A stretch of DNA of 63,295 nt from Ammoniphilus sp. CFH 90114 (GTDB taxonomy: Bacteria > Bacillota > Bacilli > Aneurinibacillales > RAOX-1), in assembly GCF_004123195.1 (NCBI RefSeq), contig NZ_SDLI01000016.1:1-63295 (forward strand), read 5' to 3'. The translations under genes were made by a program, and so were the position numbers. Positions 1 to 8,599 of the stretch are shown piece by piece. The notes beneath the pieces are model-generated. The model did not search any database. It was given only the letters and a program-made list of their open reading frames with translations, and was not told where the DNA came from. The stretch's first letter is position 1, and every line of letters begins with the position of its first letter.

Positions 1-73
1 TGGTAGTCGGTTTCGTTCATTTTAACTATTTCCTTGAAAAGTCCCTTATCAAAGGCACTTCCGGACGTAGGAT
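1..73 (-). other. possible end of a truncated minus-strand reading frame
   Basis: The first 73 bases stay open on the minus strand (reading ...GSAFDKGLFKEIVKMNETDY out of the window edge) and look coding in composition, but the frame enters the intergenic repeat at 74-194 with no start codon. I do not recognise the protein. It may be a gene fragment cut by the repeat, as happens at 1597, or chance. Confidence 0.2.
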
Positions 74-194
74 CTCTTATTTGATCAAAAACCAGCAGAA
101 ACCCCTCTTGAAGCGACGAATAGAGGAATCCATGTCCGACTCCCCCTGAAAAAGAAGGGTTCCCACTAAGATAACGAACCGTATGTCCTAAAGG
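74..194. repeat. intergenic repeat, copy A (ATGTCC type)
   Basis: About 120 bases align almost without gaps to 1598-1718. Shared landmarks include a block ending in CATGTCC at about 130-137 and ATAACG followed by TATGTCCT at about 171-189. The copies are roughly three-quarters identical by eye. It lies between genes. Confidence 0.6.
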
Positions 195-232
195 ATTTTT
201 TCCGGCTTCCCCACTATGGAGACCGCGCATTA

Positions 233-258
233 AATGGTATAATTATCCATATACCATT
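233..258. promoter_or_regulatory. perfect 9-bp inverted repeat over the -10 of the SRPBCC gene
   Basis: AATGGTATA at 233-241 and TATACCATT at 250-258 are perfect inverted copies separated by 8 bases. The left arm runs into a TATAAT -10 hexamer (238-243), and the ATG at 285 follows 27 bases after the right arm. This is a good operator candidate; no regulator gene lies next to it in the window. Confidence 0.5.
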
Positions 259-284
259 ATTGAATAGAGTGAGGCGGTAATTCA

Positions 285-719
285 ATGGAAACAGGTGATA
301 AAGTAACCCTATCGGTAGAAACCATCGTTCGTCAACCAAAGGAGAAAGTGTGGAAATACTGGACAGAACCACAACATATTACGAATTGGTATTTTGCTTC
401 AGACGAATGGCATTCACCCCATGCCGAAAGCGACTTAATAGTCGGCGGTAGATTCCTTACAAGAATGGAAGCCAAGGATGGAAGTGTTGGATTTGATTTT
501 ACAGGTGTCTATGACGAAGTGCGAGTAAATGAATTTATTTCTTACACTCTTGAGGATGGAAGAAAAGTTGCCATTACTTTTATAGATCAAGGTAGTCAAA
601 CGAAGATCATTGAATCCTTTGACACAGAAAACACCATTTCCATTGACATGCAAAGAGGCGGCTGGCAGGCCATTCTGAACAATTTTAAAAAATACAGTGA
701 AACTTTGAATAAAGATTAG
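285..719 (+). CDS. SRPBCC (AHSA1-like) domain protein
   Basis: A 144-residue, single-domain cytosolic protein. The start VETIVRQPKEKVWKYWTEPQ and the following ITNWYFASDEWHSP match the helix-grip fold of activator-of-Hsp90-ATPase-like (AHSA1/CalC) proteins, where a charged strand is followed by a helix beginning 'kvWkywTep'. The end, GGWQAILNNFKKYSE, is the typical closing helix. These proteins bind small hydrophobic ligands, and many are coexpressed with ArsR regulators; none is visible here. The gene stands alone, with an operator-like inverted repeat over its -10 and a hairpin terminator at 734-760. The family call is firm; the ligand is unknown. Confidence 0.8.
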   Translation: METGDKVTLSVETIVRQPKEKVWKYWTEPQHITNWYFASDEWHSPHAESDLIVGGRFLTRMEAKDGSVGFDFTGVYDEVRVNEFISYTLEDGRKVAITFIDQGSQTKIIESFDTENTISIDMQRGGWQAILNNFKKYSETLNKD

Positions 720-733
720 TAGAAATAATGCAG

Positions 734-760
734 AAGACCCTCCCAACGGAAGGTCTTTTT
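734..760 (+). terminator. hairpin terminator after the SRPBCC gene
   Basis: AAGACC and TCC pair with GGA and GGTCTT, followed by a T-run. It may also serve the convergent M20 fragment, which ends at 770. Confidence 0.6.
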
Positions 761-769
761 CTCTTCTCC

Positions 770-1597
770 TTACTGACAAAAGTCAATTGCTGTTTGTAGG
801 TAAATTCTTACTGCATGTTCTAGTTGTTTGATCTCTATTTTTTCGTTCCTTGAGTGCGAATAGGCAATGTCGCCAGGTCCACAGATCACGGTTGGAATTT
901 TTGCATAGTGCGAGATCAGTCCTCCATCGGTCCATCCTCTTTTAGTGGATATTTTGGGGTTATGAGAAGTAACCTTTCGAATAGAGTTATGTAGTACATG
1001 AACTAATGGATCTTTTGGGTCTGTGAGCATGGGTACATGATAAAGATGATTCATTTGGTTAGCAGCCATCGGCCGACAAGTTGCTTGAAAGCTTGCATCT
1101 TCCCCGGATAATCGGTTGATGACGGCTTGTATTTCCCCAATCACATCTTCCACTGATTCCCCTCGAACATAACGTCGATCAAGTTGTATGGTACATTGAT
1201 CCGCAACGGTGCTGGGTTGGGTGCCACCATCTATTCTCCCGAAATTCAGAATAGATGGTCCTGTATAGGGATTATTCCTTTCTTTCAACTTGGGTCCTAG
1301 CTCCTTTTCTAACTCTACAATGAATTGGGCAGCTTTTGAAATAGCATTGACCCCTGTTTCAGCCACTCCACTATGAGCAATCTTTCCCTTAACATGGATC
1401 TCTATCCATTCCAATCCACGATGTCCGATAGCATAATCAAATTGAGAAGGCTCGCCAACAATAGCTCTATCTGCATGGATTCCTTCTAAGACTAATCTTT
1501 CTGTCCCTTCACTTCTCCCCTCTTCCCCCACGACGGCCGTGAAGATCAAATCACCCTTCAATTCGATTTTATTCCTTTTACACAGCAACAGGGTCAT
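770..1597 (-). pseudogene. N-terminally truncated M20 peptidase/deacylase (ArgE/DapE-like)
   Basis: 275 residues corresponding to the C-terminal two-thirds of an M20 metallopeptidase of the ArgE/DapE/acetylornithine-deacetylase type, normally about 400-430 residues. The frame opens at the segment that follows the first two metal ligands. VVGEEGRSEGT carries the catalytic and metal glutamates, GHRGLEWIEIHVKGKIAHSG opens the dimerisation domain, and the final His lies in GDIAYSHSRNEKI. The usual N-terminal HxDVVP and GRGxxDMKG blocks are absent, and upstream on the minus strand lies a repeat copy (1598-1718), so the gene is decapitated at the repeat edge. The ATG used by the open frame lies in this junction. 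It is very unlikely to be an active hydrolase. Confidence 0.8.
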
Positions 1598-1730
1598 CCC
1601 TTATTCCATCGAAAATCAGAAGAAAAACCTCCTGAAACGAAAAATAGCGGAACACATGTCCACTTCCCTCTAAAAAACACGGTTTTCCCTCAAAATAACG
1701 CATGATATGTCCTCAAGAAAATGTTCCGCT
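1598..1730. repeat. intergenic repeat, copy B (ATGTCC type)
   Basis: Aligned base for base with 74-194; it contains ATAGCGGAACACATGTCC and ATAACG followed by TATGTCCT. One end coincides with the truncated start of the M20 gene and the other touches the stop codon of the membrane protein at 1730. Confidence 0.6.
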
Positions 1731-2986
1731 CACATCGTTCCTCCATGAGGTAGAATTAAATAACCAATGGCCCTCCGTGTTTTAAGAACATTAATCGTCT
1801 GGTTCTGCAAAGAAGAATCACATGTGACCTGTATAATGACTTCACTTTTACGACTTGCAAACACTTGTAGTTTCTTTTTATTAAGTAATAATTCGACAAT
1901 CAAGCCCAATATGAAGCCGCCTATTAAGCCGAGAAGACCCCAAATGACGGGTCCCCATTTCCAGACGAATCCATAGATCGTTCCAAGAACCATAAAGATC
2001 GAAGCACCCACCATAGCTCCGTCCAGAATACTTCTGCCATCGACCCGATGAATAGAATCAATGATATGGGTTTTAGCATCATTATTTTCCAGGGGTAAGG
2101 CAATGATATTCTGCGCCGGAATTCCCATCGTCTCCATATCATGAATCGCCATCTCGACAAAAGGGGAATGGTCAAATGAGGCAATGATTTGTACGGTATT
2201 GTTTTCAGTTGTGTTTAGTTGTCCCAAGTTTTCAGCCCTCACTCTAAGGTAGCGTATTTGCTCAATATCGTACAAAGCATTGTTTTCATTTACCGCTGCA
2301 TAAGCATGATACATTGAAAACACGTACATAGAAGGCAAAAAAAGAAACCATTGCCAGTTCACAATGACAGTTACAGTGTTAAAATCTCCAAGGAATGAAT
2401 AAAGCCAAGCACCAATCGCCTGGGCTTTGTAAGTCACAAATATCCACCAAGCCAAAACAAAGGCACCAACAACCGTACTACCGCTATAGAGTTGCCCCAA
2501 CCCAGGTGATAGAATTGACCAGACCATTCCCACTAAAGGATTTTTCTTATCCAGGATCGTATAGTCAAAATAACTAATATCAGAAGGTGAGATCGGTGCA
2601 TCTTCAATTTCGGACAGAATATGAGCTTTGCTGAGTTCAACCGCAGAACGGTAGCTGTCCCATATGGCAAATAAATAGACAGCCACATAAAGTAGAACCC
2701 ATTCTTGGCTTATGACGGACTTAGCCTCTTCAAACTTCCCATGAAAAGATAAGGCAATCCCCATGTTTAGATCGGCTTGACTATTCACAACGAGTTCCCA
2801 AATCACAAGGATAAAACCATAAATCGTTCTTCCTAAGAACAGGTGCCCGAATCCTGGAAAAACAACCGACCACCATGCCGCAACCCAAGGAGGGCGAGGA
2901 TATGCCGAGTTAATTCCAAATAAGGAAATATGACCTTTGGCATATCGAGGCTTGATGTTAGAGGATTGGAATCTTTGATGTGGCAT
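1730..2986 (-). CDS. membrane protein with a duplicated TM2-like hairpin and a DUF1269-like tail
   Basis: 418 residues of unknown function. Two similar membrane hairpins are visible: one begins PGFGHLFLGRTIYGF (about residue 43) and the second SPGLGQLYSGSTVVGAF (about residue 158). Both carry the G-x-G-x-LY/LF pattern seen in TM2-type domains, and each is followed by further hydrophobic segments. After a hydrophilic stretch (about 250-315), which looks like a small alpha/beta domain ending IPAQNIIALPLENNDAK, comes a Gly-rich hydrophobic pair (GAMVGASIFMVLGTIYGF, LLGLIGGFILGLIVELLL) of the kind found in general-stress 17M/DUF1269 proteins. It looks like a fusion of duplicated channel-like hairpins and a stress-protein module. 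It is monocistronic, and its stop touches repeat copy B. Confidence 0.6.
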   Translation of the reverse strand: MPHQRFQSSNIKPRYAKGHISLFGINSAYPRPPWVAAWWSVVFPGFGHLFLGRTIYGFILVIWELVVNSQADLNMGIALSFHGKFEEAKSVISQEWVLLYVAVYLFAIWDSYRSAVELSKAHILSEIEDAPISPSDISYFDYTILDKKNPLVGMVWSILSPGLGQLYSGSTVVGAFVLAWWIFVTYKAQAIGAWLYSFLGDFNTVTVIVNWQWFLFLPSMYVFSMYHAYAAVNENNALYDIEQIRYLRVRAENLGQLNTTENNTVQIIASFDHSPFVEMAIHDMETMGIPAQNIIALPLENNDAKTHIIDSIHRVDGRSILDGAMVGASIFMVLGTIYGFVWKWGPVIWGLLGLIGGFILGLIVELLLNKKKLQVFASRKSEVIIQVTCDSSLQNQTINVLKTRRAIGYLILPHGGTM

Positions 2987-3108
2987 AAGTTTTTTGCTCC
3001 TATGGCATGCTGAGTACTTACGTCAACTACTTGGAATTATGTACGGTAATAGTATCCACCACCTGTTTAAAAACATACGAAAAGCGAACTGTAGCTTCAC
3101 CTATTGAC

Positions 3109-4203
3109 CTACACCCCACGCCCCCACAACATACCACCTCCGTGTTTTTTTGAAGACAATTTCAATTTCATTTTGAATGCAATATAATCATCTGTTGACT
3201 CAGCCCAGATCTGCCCATCATGTAATTCAACTATACTTTTGGAGATCGCTAAACCGAGACCCGAACTGTCATCCTCAACCGACCTCGATTTATCTAACTT
3301 ATATAGTCGTTCAAATATTCTTGGTAGATCCTCTTTTGGAATAGAATTTCCGCGATTTCCAAACTCAATAACAGCAAAGTCATTTTGCAATTCTAATTTT
3401 ATTTGGATAGTACCAGGTTTTACGCTATACTTAAAGGCATTACTCATTAAATTCTCAAAAACTCGAAGCAATTGGCTAGGGTCAGCTTTAATGGGAACAG
3501 AACCATCTGGAAACTCACTTTTGATGACAATCTGGTTTTCCCCAGGTACACTCACTTCATCTATAAATTGCACCATCATGTCTTTCAAATTTATATCTAT
3601 AAAGTGTAATTGGACTTCATTATGATTTAACTTCGTATAAGCAAATAAATCATCCATGAGTTTTTTTAATCGCTCAGCCTTTTCGAAGGCTGTATCTACG
3701 TATTCATCATGAGATTTTTCATTTTCATATCTCTTATCTTTAAGGATACGTAAATATCCTATAATCGTGGTCAGCGGGCTTCGCAAATCATGTGAAATGT
3801 TGGTAATCAGTTCATTCTTCAGTCTTTCTACTTCTCGCTCTTCCTCTATTTTTTGCTTTAACGCTAAGGACAGTCCATTAATACTTGATGCAAGCCTAGC
3901 TAGTTCATCTTTTCCTTTCACGATCATGGTAGAACCAAGGTTTTCATCAGCCATCTTTCGAATATTTTCTTCCATGTATTCAATATACTTAATACTACTT
4001 CGAATACTGAAGATGAATATAAGGATAAACAAACCAACGGCCAATAAGAAACCAGTAATGATAATGGAGTTGTGTTCTACAGGCGAGGTAATTCCGCCTT
4101 CAAGATATTTTGTTAAAATCCAAATAGCATATAAATAAAAGAATAAAAACGAGAGCAAAAAACAAATAGTGATAATCAGGAGTAGTTTGGTTACAATTCT
4201 CAT
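3109..4203 (-). CDS. membrane sensor histidine kinase (VanS/ResE class)
   Basis: 364 residues. Two membrane helices (about 7-30 and 46-68) flank a very short extracytoplasmic loop, so the stimulus is probably sensed in or near the membrane. A HAMP-like linker follows, then HisKA with the phospho-acceptor in NISHDLRSPLT (about residue 136). The HATPase has its N box at NLMSNAFKYS, the F box around IPKEDLPRIFERLYKLDKS and the G2 box at SSGLGLAISKS. The start lies 15 bases after the stop of the response-regulator gene, so the two are cotranscribed. It is the last gene of a methyltransferase/DedA/regulator/kinase operon. The signal is unknown; a cell-envelope signal is plausible given the DedA neighbour. 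Confidence 0.88.
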   Translation of the reverse strand: MRIVTKLLLIITICFLLSFLFFYLYAIWILTKYLEGGITSPVEHNSIIITGFLLAVGLFILIFIFSIRSSIKYIEYMEENIRKMADENLGSTMIVKGKDELARLASSINGLSLALKQKIEEEREVERLKNELITNISHDLRSPLTTIIGYLRILKDKRYENEKSHDEYVDTAFEKAERLKKLMDDLFAYTKLNHNEVQLHFIDINLKDMMVQFIDEVSVPGENQIVIKSEFPDGSVPIKADPSQLLRVFENLMSNAFKYSVKPGTIQIKLELQNDFAVIEFGNRGNSIPKEDLPRIFERLYKLDKSRSVEDDSSGLGLAISKSIVELHDGQIWAESTDDYIAFKMKLKLSSKKHGGGMLWGRGV

Positions 4204-4218
4204 GAGTACGGCTGCTCC

Positions 4219-4926
4219 TTAGTATGATTCCAGTTTATAACCCACACCCCAAACCGTTTTAATGTATTTGGGCTCTTTGGGATTTTCCTCGATTTTTTCT
4301 CTTAGTTTTCGAATATGAACCATCACCGTATTCTCTGAGCCAAGAAACGCTTCATTCCATACTTTTTCGTATATTTGTTGAATACTAAAGACAATATCCT
4401 TATTTCGGGCAAACAATTCTAGAATATCAAATTCCCTACGGGCTAATTTTACTTCCTTGCCTCCAACGGTTACCTCACGTGTTTTTCCGTTAATCCTTAT
4501 TTCCCCAATTTTTATTTCATCTTTGTTGTTACCAGAATCCCCTCGACCTTGCAGCGTCATATACCTTCGAAGATGAGATTTGACTCTAGCCACCAATTCT
4601 AAGGGATTAAAAGGCTTCGTCATATAATCGTCAGCTCCAATAGACAACCCCCTTATTAGATCCATGTCTTCCGACTTAGCGGTTAAGAAAATAATAGGAA
4701 TGTTCTTGTTCTCCCGTATTTTCATACAGGTTTCCATCCCGTCCATTTTAGGCATCATCATATCCAAAATGATCAGATGAACATCTTCTCTGCTCAGAAT
4801 TGCCAATGCTTCTACTCCGTCGAAGGCTTGAAGTAGGTGAAATCCTTCGTTTTTTAGATAAACTTCAATGAGCTTGTGAATATTTTTGTCGTCATCAATA
4901 ATGAGTATGGTTTCTTTTTCTTTCAT
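4219..4926 (-). CDS. OmpR/PhoB-family response regulator
   Basis: 235 residues. The N-terminal receiver has acidic pocket IIDDDKN, phospho-acceptor Asp in LIILDMMMPKMDG (about residue 54), Thr in FLTAKSED and Lys in YMTKPFNP. The C-terminal winged helix (about 130-235) ends with ENTVMVHIRKLREKIE and the typical IKTVWGVGYKLE. It overlaps the DedA gene by four bases (ATGA), a translational-coupling arrangement, and is followed at once by its kinase. It resembles VanR-like regulators. Targets may include its own operon, but no direct-repeat operator could be picked out with confidence. Confidence 0.9.
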   Translation of the reverse strand: MKEKETILIIDDDKNIHKLIEVYLKNEGFHLLQAFDGVEALAILSREDVHLIILDMMMPKMDGMETCMKIRENKNIPIIFLTAKSEDMDLIRGLSIGADDYMTKPFNPLELVARVKSHLRRYMTLQGRGDSGNNKDEIKIGEIRINGKTREVTVGGKEVKLARREFDILELFARNKDIVFSIQQIYEKVWNEAFLGSENTVMVHIRKLREKIEENPKEPKYIKTVWGVGYKLESY

Positions 4927-5528
4927 TCCACTTGTTCACCCGTTTTTTTTATTTTATTTACCAAAAAAATAACTAGGGCCGTAATCCCCGAAATTGAAAT
5001 GGCCATCCATCCTATATGAGTCATATAACGGCTAATGACCTCGATGGATTGACCAAAATACATTCCGGTGATAAAGAGAGCCAATGTCCAAACGAATCCC
5101 GTTGAAAAAGAGAACAGGGCATATTGATAAAATGGCATTTTATTCATTCCTACAATATACGGAACGACATGACGAACAACAGGTAAGAAGTAGCTCAGAA
5201 CCAAAGAAAAAGCCCCATAGCGTTTAATCAGATCATGGGCCTTCTCTATATATTTACCCATTTTCTTTTTTCGCATCAGATACTGAATGGCTGGAAAACC
5301 AATGGCTCTTCCTACGCAGTACCCAATGGTAAGTCCTGATACGACTCCTGCATACGTAAGAATGAAGGCAGGTAGTGGTTCAAATATCCCCGTGGATGTC
5401 ATAAAACCACCACTCATGACAATCACTTCATCTGGAATTGGCATCCCGACAATCCCCAACCACAAAAAGAAAAATAAAGCAGCATATCCATAATGTTCGA
5501 CCCCATGTAAGATAACATCTAAATCCAT
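4923..5528 (-). CDS. DedA-family (SNARE-associated) membrane protein
   Basis: About 201 residues from the ATG at 5528, chosen because GGGAG sits just upstream; the longer frame from 5558 adds an implausible charged leader. Family signatures are visible: FLWLGIVGMPIPDEVIVMSGG with the acidic residue of the re-entrant loop, GVVSGLTIGYCVGRAIGF, and the basic motif FFLPVVRHVVPYIVGMNKM. DedA proteins support membrane lipid (undecaprenyl-phosphate or phospholipid) flipping and tolerance to cationic peptides and alkaline stress. It overlaps the upstream methyltransferase by 10 bases and the downstream regulator by 4, so the four genes form one tightly coupled operon. Confidence 0.88.
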   Translation of the reverse strand: MDLDVILHGVEHYGYAALFFFLWLGIVGMPIPDEVIVMSGGFMTSTGIFEPLPAFILTYAGVVSGLTIGYCVGRAIGFPAIQYLMRKKKMGKYIEKAHDLIKRYGAFSLVLSYFLPVVRHVVPYIVGMNKMPFYQYALFSFSTGFVWTLALFITGMYFGQSIEVISRYMTHIGWMAISISGITALVIFLVNKIKKTGEQVE

Positions 5529-6106
5529 TCTAATCTCCCTTCTTTCTTCTTCTTGCACGTATAAACAAATGCAGGTGGAAGATTACGCACCTCTAAGCCG
5601 ATTTCTACATGATGGAAGTATTGTTTTAACATGCTCTTCATCTGTAGAGAGTATTGAAATGCAATAAAAAGACCATCCGGCTTGAGACTTTTGGTGATAG
5701 CCTCCATGATATTTTTTCTAAGCTCTAGTGGAAAGTTAGCAAACGGTAAGCCTGAAACAATACAATCCACTTGGGGAATGTTTAGTTTATGAAGTAATAG
5801 ATCTAGCCTCTCTGCGTCTGGCCCAAAGATTAAGGATGGATAGCTTTTCTCTAAGTTCAGCCTCATTTGAGTGTCCTTTTCAATAATAACGGCCTTTGTT
5901 GAAACTTTTTTACGTTCAAAAATGTGGTTGGTAAAAACTCCGGTTCCAGCACCCAATTCAACAATGGTGTCCAGCTTATCCCATGAAACATTCTCAAACA
6001 TCTTATTTACAAGAAATTTCGAACTAGGGGTTATACTCCCCACTTGCGCCGGTGATTCGATAAATTTATTTAAAAACGTGAAGCGCTGCTTTGCTAAACT
6101 CATCAT
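5519..6106 (-). CDS. class I SAM-dependent methyltransferase (phospholipid/rRNA-methylase-like)
   Basis: 195 residues from ATG 6106. The frame is open to a GTG at 6115, but the AGGAG overlaps that codon, so 6106 (8-base spacing) is the better start. SAM-binding motif I is IVELGAGTGVFTNHI, and the acidic end of strand 2 is VIIEKD. Motif IV region VDCIVSGLPFANFP resembles the NLPF/GLPF of KsgA/Erm and of the PmtA-like phospholipid N-methyltransferases often annotated next to DedA genes. C-terminal sequence GLEVRNLPPAFVYTCKK also fits that group. A lipid substrate would suit the DedA neighbour; this is inference. It is the first gene of the operon. Confidence 0.8.
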   Translation of the reverse strand: MMSLAKQRFTFLNKFIESPAQVGSITPSSKFLVNKMFENVSWDKLDTIVELGAGTGVFTNHIFERKKVSTKAVIIEKDTQMRLNLEKSYPSLIFGPDAERLDLLLHKLNIPQVDCIVSGLPFANFPLELRKNIMEAITKSLKPDGLFIAFQYSLQMKSMLKQYFHHVEIGLEVRNLPPAFVYTCKKKKEGRLEWI

Positions 6107-6245
6107 AAATTTCACTCCTATTAAAAGGTTTCATAAGAACATTATCGTTTTCAAATCTTAAAAAAACCTACAGATATTCTTAAGAAATCCTTAAGAATTG
6201 CAAAATAAAAACCCACTTAAGTAAAGTGAGTTGAAAATTTAGGAC

Positions 6246-6340
6246 TTTTATCTACCAGCTTTCTTATCTACAAACGTATCGAACTTCTTAGTTGAGAATT
6301 TTGGTTTAGGTGCATGGAAATGTTCATTCTCTTTATTTAT
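6246..6340 (-). other. start-less coding-like fragment (HFHAPKPK peptide)
   Basis: On the minus strand the stretch reads [20 protein letters not shown], then STKKFDTFVDKKAGR and a stop. It has good codon-like composition but no ATG, GTG or TTG in frame before a stop at about 6367. A diverged partial copy (IFQAPKPKKAHII, stop) lies at about 8625-8665. It may be a remnant of a small gene; I do not recognise it. Confidence 0.25.
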
Positions 6341-6350
6341 CTTAACCCAA

Positions 6351-8075
6351 CTACAATCTAAATTTTTCGGTTAGCTCCTTCATATTAGAGGACATATCTG
6401 CAAGCTTTTCAATCAACATGGACATTTCGGTAATCAACGCTTCTTGATTCGAAGTAATGTTAACCGTATTTCTAGTATCTGCTGAAGCTTGTTCTGCAAT
6501 TTTTGCTGTTTCATGTGCGGATGCCGTGATCTCCTCCGTAGCTGCAGACATTTCTTCAGATGTTGCTGTTACTTCTTGAATCTTCTCATTCACTTCTTCT
6601 ATCGCCACAAAAATGTTTCTAAATACATCTCCAGTTTCTCCTACGGCGTGGATTCCCTCTTTTACGTCGGTTAAAACCACTTCCATGATCTCTACGGTTT
6701 GAGTAGTATCCTTGTTGATTTGATCTATTATATCGCTGATCCTAACCGTTGATTCTTCCGATTGTTCAGCAAGTTTACGAACTTCATCAGCCACAACGGC
6801 AAATCCTTTTCCAGCCTCACCAGCTCGAGCTGCTTCAATGGCCGCATTCAATGCGAGCAAATTCGTTTGAGAAGAAATTTCTTGAATGATGCTCACAATA
6901 GATTCAATTTCTTTAGAATGTCTTTTTAGAGTCATAATTGAACTCGACGATTCATTGACAGAACTACTAATCGTATTCATTTGTTGATTTAATTTGTCAA
7001 TTTTTTGTCTACCAAGTTCAACTTCCTCCTGTGTTTTGGCAGAAAGCTCTGATACAATTGCAGAATTATTCGCAACATGGTTTATACTCATTGAAATCTC
7101 TTGAATAACTTGTGCACTTTCACTTAAGCTCTTATGCTGTTCACTCACATTGTCAGCGATTTGTTCCATTGTCACCGCCATTTCGCCACTTGCAACTTTT
7201 GTTTCTGTGGCGCCTATTAATAGTTGTGAGGTTGTATGATTTAATTCAGATGAACTGTGGTTGATTGCGGAAATGATCGCTTTTAAATCCTGAAGCATTT
7301 GATTAAAGGAATGAGTTAGTCTTCCTATTTCATCTGTTCTCTGTGATTCCATCGAAACGGTTAAATCCCCTTTTCCAATGAATTCAACACTTTGACTCAA
7401 TTTTTGGAGAGGTTTTATGATGGATGTCGTGGTTATGTAAATAAGAATGATACTAATCAATACGATAAATAGGGTAAGCATCATGATCTTCAATTTACTT
7501 TCTTGCATAGAAGAATAAACATGGGTGGCATCCAAATCTGCACCAAGGATACCGATGACCTCACCAGATTTTGATTTAATGGGAACATAGGATGATATCA
7601 ACGCCCCATATTCATCTGTATAGCTCATCTCACCCACTTGTTGCTCTCCTGTTTCAAAGGCTTTCACAATCTGTGGATATTCCTGTATTTCATTCTCCAC
7701 ATCCCCTAGAGCAGATACATCTTCAGAACCCTTTGGCATACCGTCTACCATATAGATATACTCATAACCACTACTCGCTTGTTTCCGCCCCATTGTATAT
7801 AAATAGATTAAACCATTGGTTTCTCGAATCTCATTCAGCTTGTCTCTCAGCTCATAATAATAATCCGTCTCCCCTGACTCAACTGTAATCCCTAGATATT
7901 GCTCTGTATCCATTATTTTTAAAGCTTGTTGGGTAATTGATAAAGCTTGGTTACCCAATGAATCCGTTACAATCTTCATGGACGTATTTATTGATATTAA
8001 GCTAGTTAGTACACCGGACAGCAAGATTAAACTTGAAAAAATCACAATCATTCTAGCTTTAATACTGGTTCTCAT
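6351..8075 (-). CDS. methyl-accepting chemotaxis protein (chemoreceptor)
   Basis: 574 residues from ATG 8075 (GAGGGAGAG upstream; the extra 11 residues to 8108 look spurious). The N-terminal membrane helix is about residues 9-30. A single-Cache-like extracellular sensor domain (about 35-200) contains [14 protein letters not shown] and [23 protein letters not shown] second membrane helix (about 205-228) is followed by HAMP ([20 protein letters not shown]). A long coiled-coil signalling domain has the invariant hairpin tip [20 protein letters not shown], then [21 protein letters not shown]. There is no CheR pentapeptide tail. It reports an extracellular small ligand to CheA/CheW; the ligand is unknown. 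Monocistronic. Confidence 0.92.
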   Translation of the reverse strand: MRTSIKARMIVIFSSLILLSGVLTSLISINTSMKIVTDSLGNQALSITQQALKIMDTEQYLGITVESGETDYYYELRDKLNEIRETNGLIYLYTMGRKQASSGYEYIYMVDGMPKGSEDVSALGDVENEIQEYPQIVKAFETGEQQVGEMSYTDEYGALISSYVPIKSKSGEVIGILGADLDATHVYSSMQESKLKIMMLTLFIVLISIILIYITTTSIIKPLQKLSQSVEFIGKGDLTVSMESQRTDEIGRLTHSFNQMLQDLKAIISAINHSSSELNHTTSQLLIGATETKVASGEMAVTMEQIADNVSEQHKSLSESAQVIQEISMSINHVANNSAIVSELSAKTQEEVELGRQKIDKLNQQMNTISSSVNESSSSIMTLKRHSKEIESIVSIIQEISSQTNLLALNAAIEAARAGEAGKGFAVVADEVRKLAEQSEESTVRISDIIDQINKDTTQTVEIMEVVLTDVKEGIHAVGETGDVFRNIFVAIEEVNEKIQEVTATSEEMSAATEEITASAHETAKIAEQASADTRNTVNITSNQEALITEMSMLIEKLADMSSNMKELTEKFRL

Positions 8076-8195
8076 ATATTCTCTCCCTCTTAGCACGATA
8101 CATCTCATTACAGGAAAATAGACCCAAGACCATTATACTATATTTATAAAAAGAACCAATTTATTTCTAAACCTCTTGATGACGAAAGTCATCAT

Positions 8196-8230
8196 CAATT
8201 GCCCCTTCCATTAATGAGAAGGGGCTTTCT
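8196..8230 (-). terminator. GC-rich hairpin after the repeat-protein gene
   Basis: GCCCCTT and AAGGGGC form a stem around a short loop at 8202-8226, directly downstream (minus strand) of the stop at 8249. The T-run is weak. Confidence 0.45.
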
Positions 8231-8248
8231 GTTGAAACTATTTCTTTC

Positions 8249-8599
8249 TTAACAACAACGGTAAGGGTAAGCTGGATTTCTATAATACGGGTATCCAAAA
8301 CCTGGACGACCAAAACCTAGACCTGGATACAATCCGAAACCGGGGCGACCAAAACCTAGACCTGGATATAAACCGAAGCCTGGAGCACCAAAACCTAGAC
8401 CTGGATATAGACCGAAGCCTGGGGCACCAAAACCTAGACCTGGATATAGACCGAAGCCTGGAGCACCAAAACCTAGACCTGGATAGACACCGAAGCCTGG
8501 AGCACCAAAACCTAGACCTGGGAATATCCTTTCGCCTGTAGGGTTGTAGACCTTTTCGCTAACTTCCGTATGATTAGGATTCACCAATATTCGCCTCAT
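8249..8599 (-). CDS. small protein with six 13-residue Gly/Phe/Tyr repeats
   Basis: 116 residues. A 28-residue head, MRRILVNPNHTEVSEKVYNP and on, precedes six tandem copies of YPGLGFG[A/R]PGFGL, then the tail YPYYRNPAYPYRCC. The repeat unit is 39 bases and neighbouring copies are nearly identical at DNA level, so the array is young and may vary in copy number. There is no signal peptide or membrane helix. Low-complexity Gly/Tyr-rich proteins with a terminal Cys pair occur in Bacillales spore coat and crust layers, so a coat role is a reasonable guess, but no family is recognised. It stands alone between a chemoreceptor and an SLH protein. Confidence 0.7.
   Translation of the reverse strand: MRRILVNPNHTEVSEKVYNPTGERIFPGLGFGAPGFGVYPGLGFGAPGFGLYPGLGFGAPGFGLYPGLGFGAPGFGLYPGLGFGRPGFGLYPGLGFGRPGFGYPYYRNPAYPYRCC
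8260..8520. repeat. 39-bp in-frame tandem repeat array
   Basis: About six copies of a 39-base unit containing CCAAAACCTAGACCTGGATA encode the YPGLGFGxPGFGL peptide repeats. Variants differ mainly at the GCA/ACG (Ala/Arg) codon. Confidence 0.85.

Noticed and set aside
435-779. 114-residue antisense frame over the SRPBCC gene
   Set aside because: It shadows a well-supported gene and has no ribosome site.
8260-8520. Regularly spaced repeats resembling a CRISPR array
   Set aside because: The 39-base units are contiguous, in frame and encode YPGLGFGxPGFGL; there are no unique spacers.
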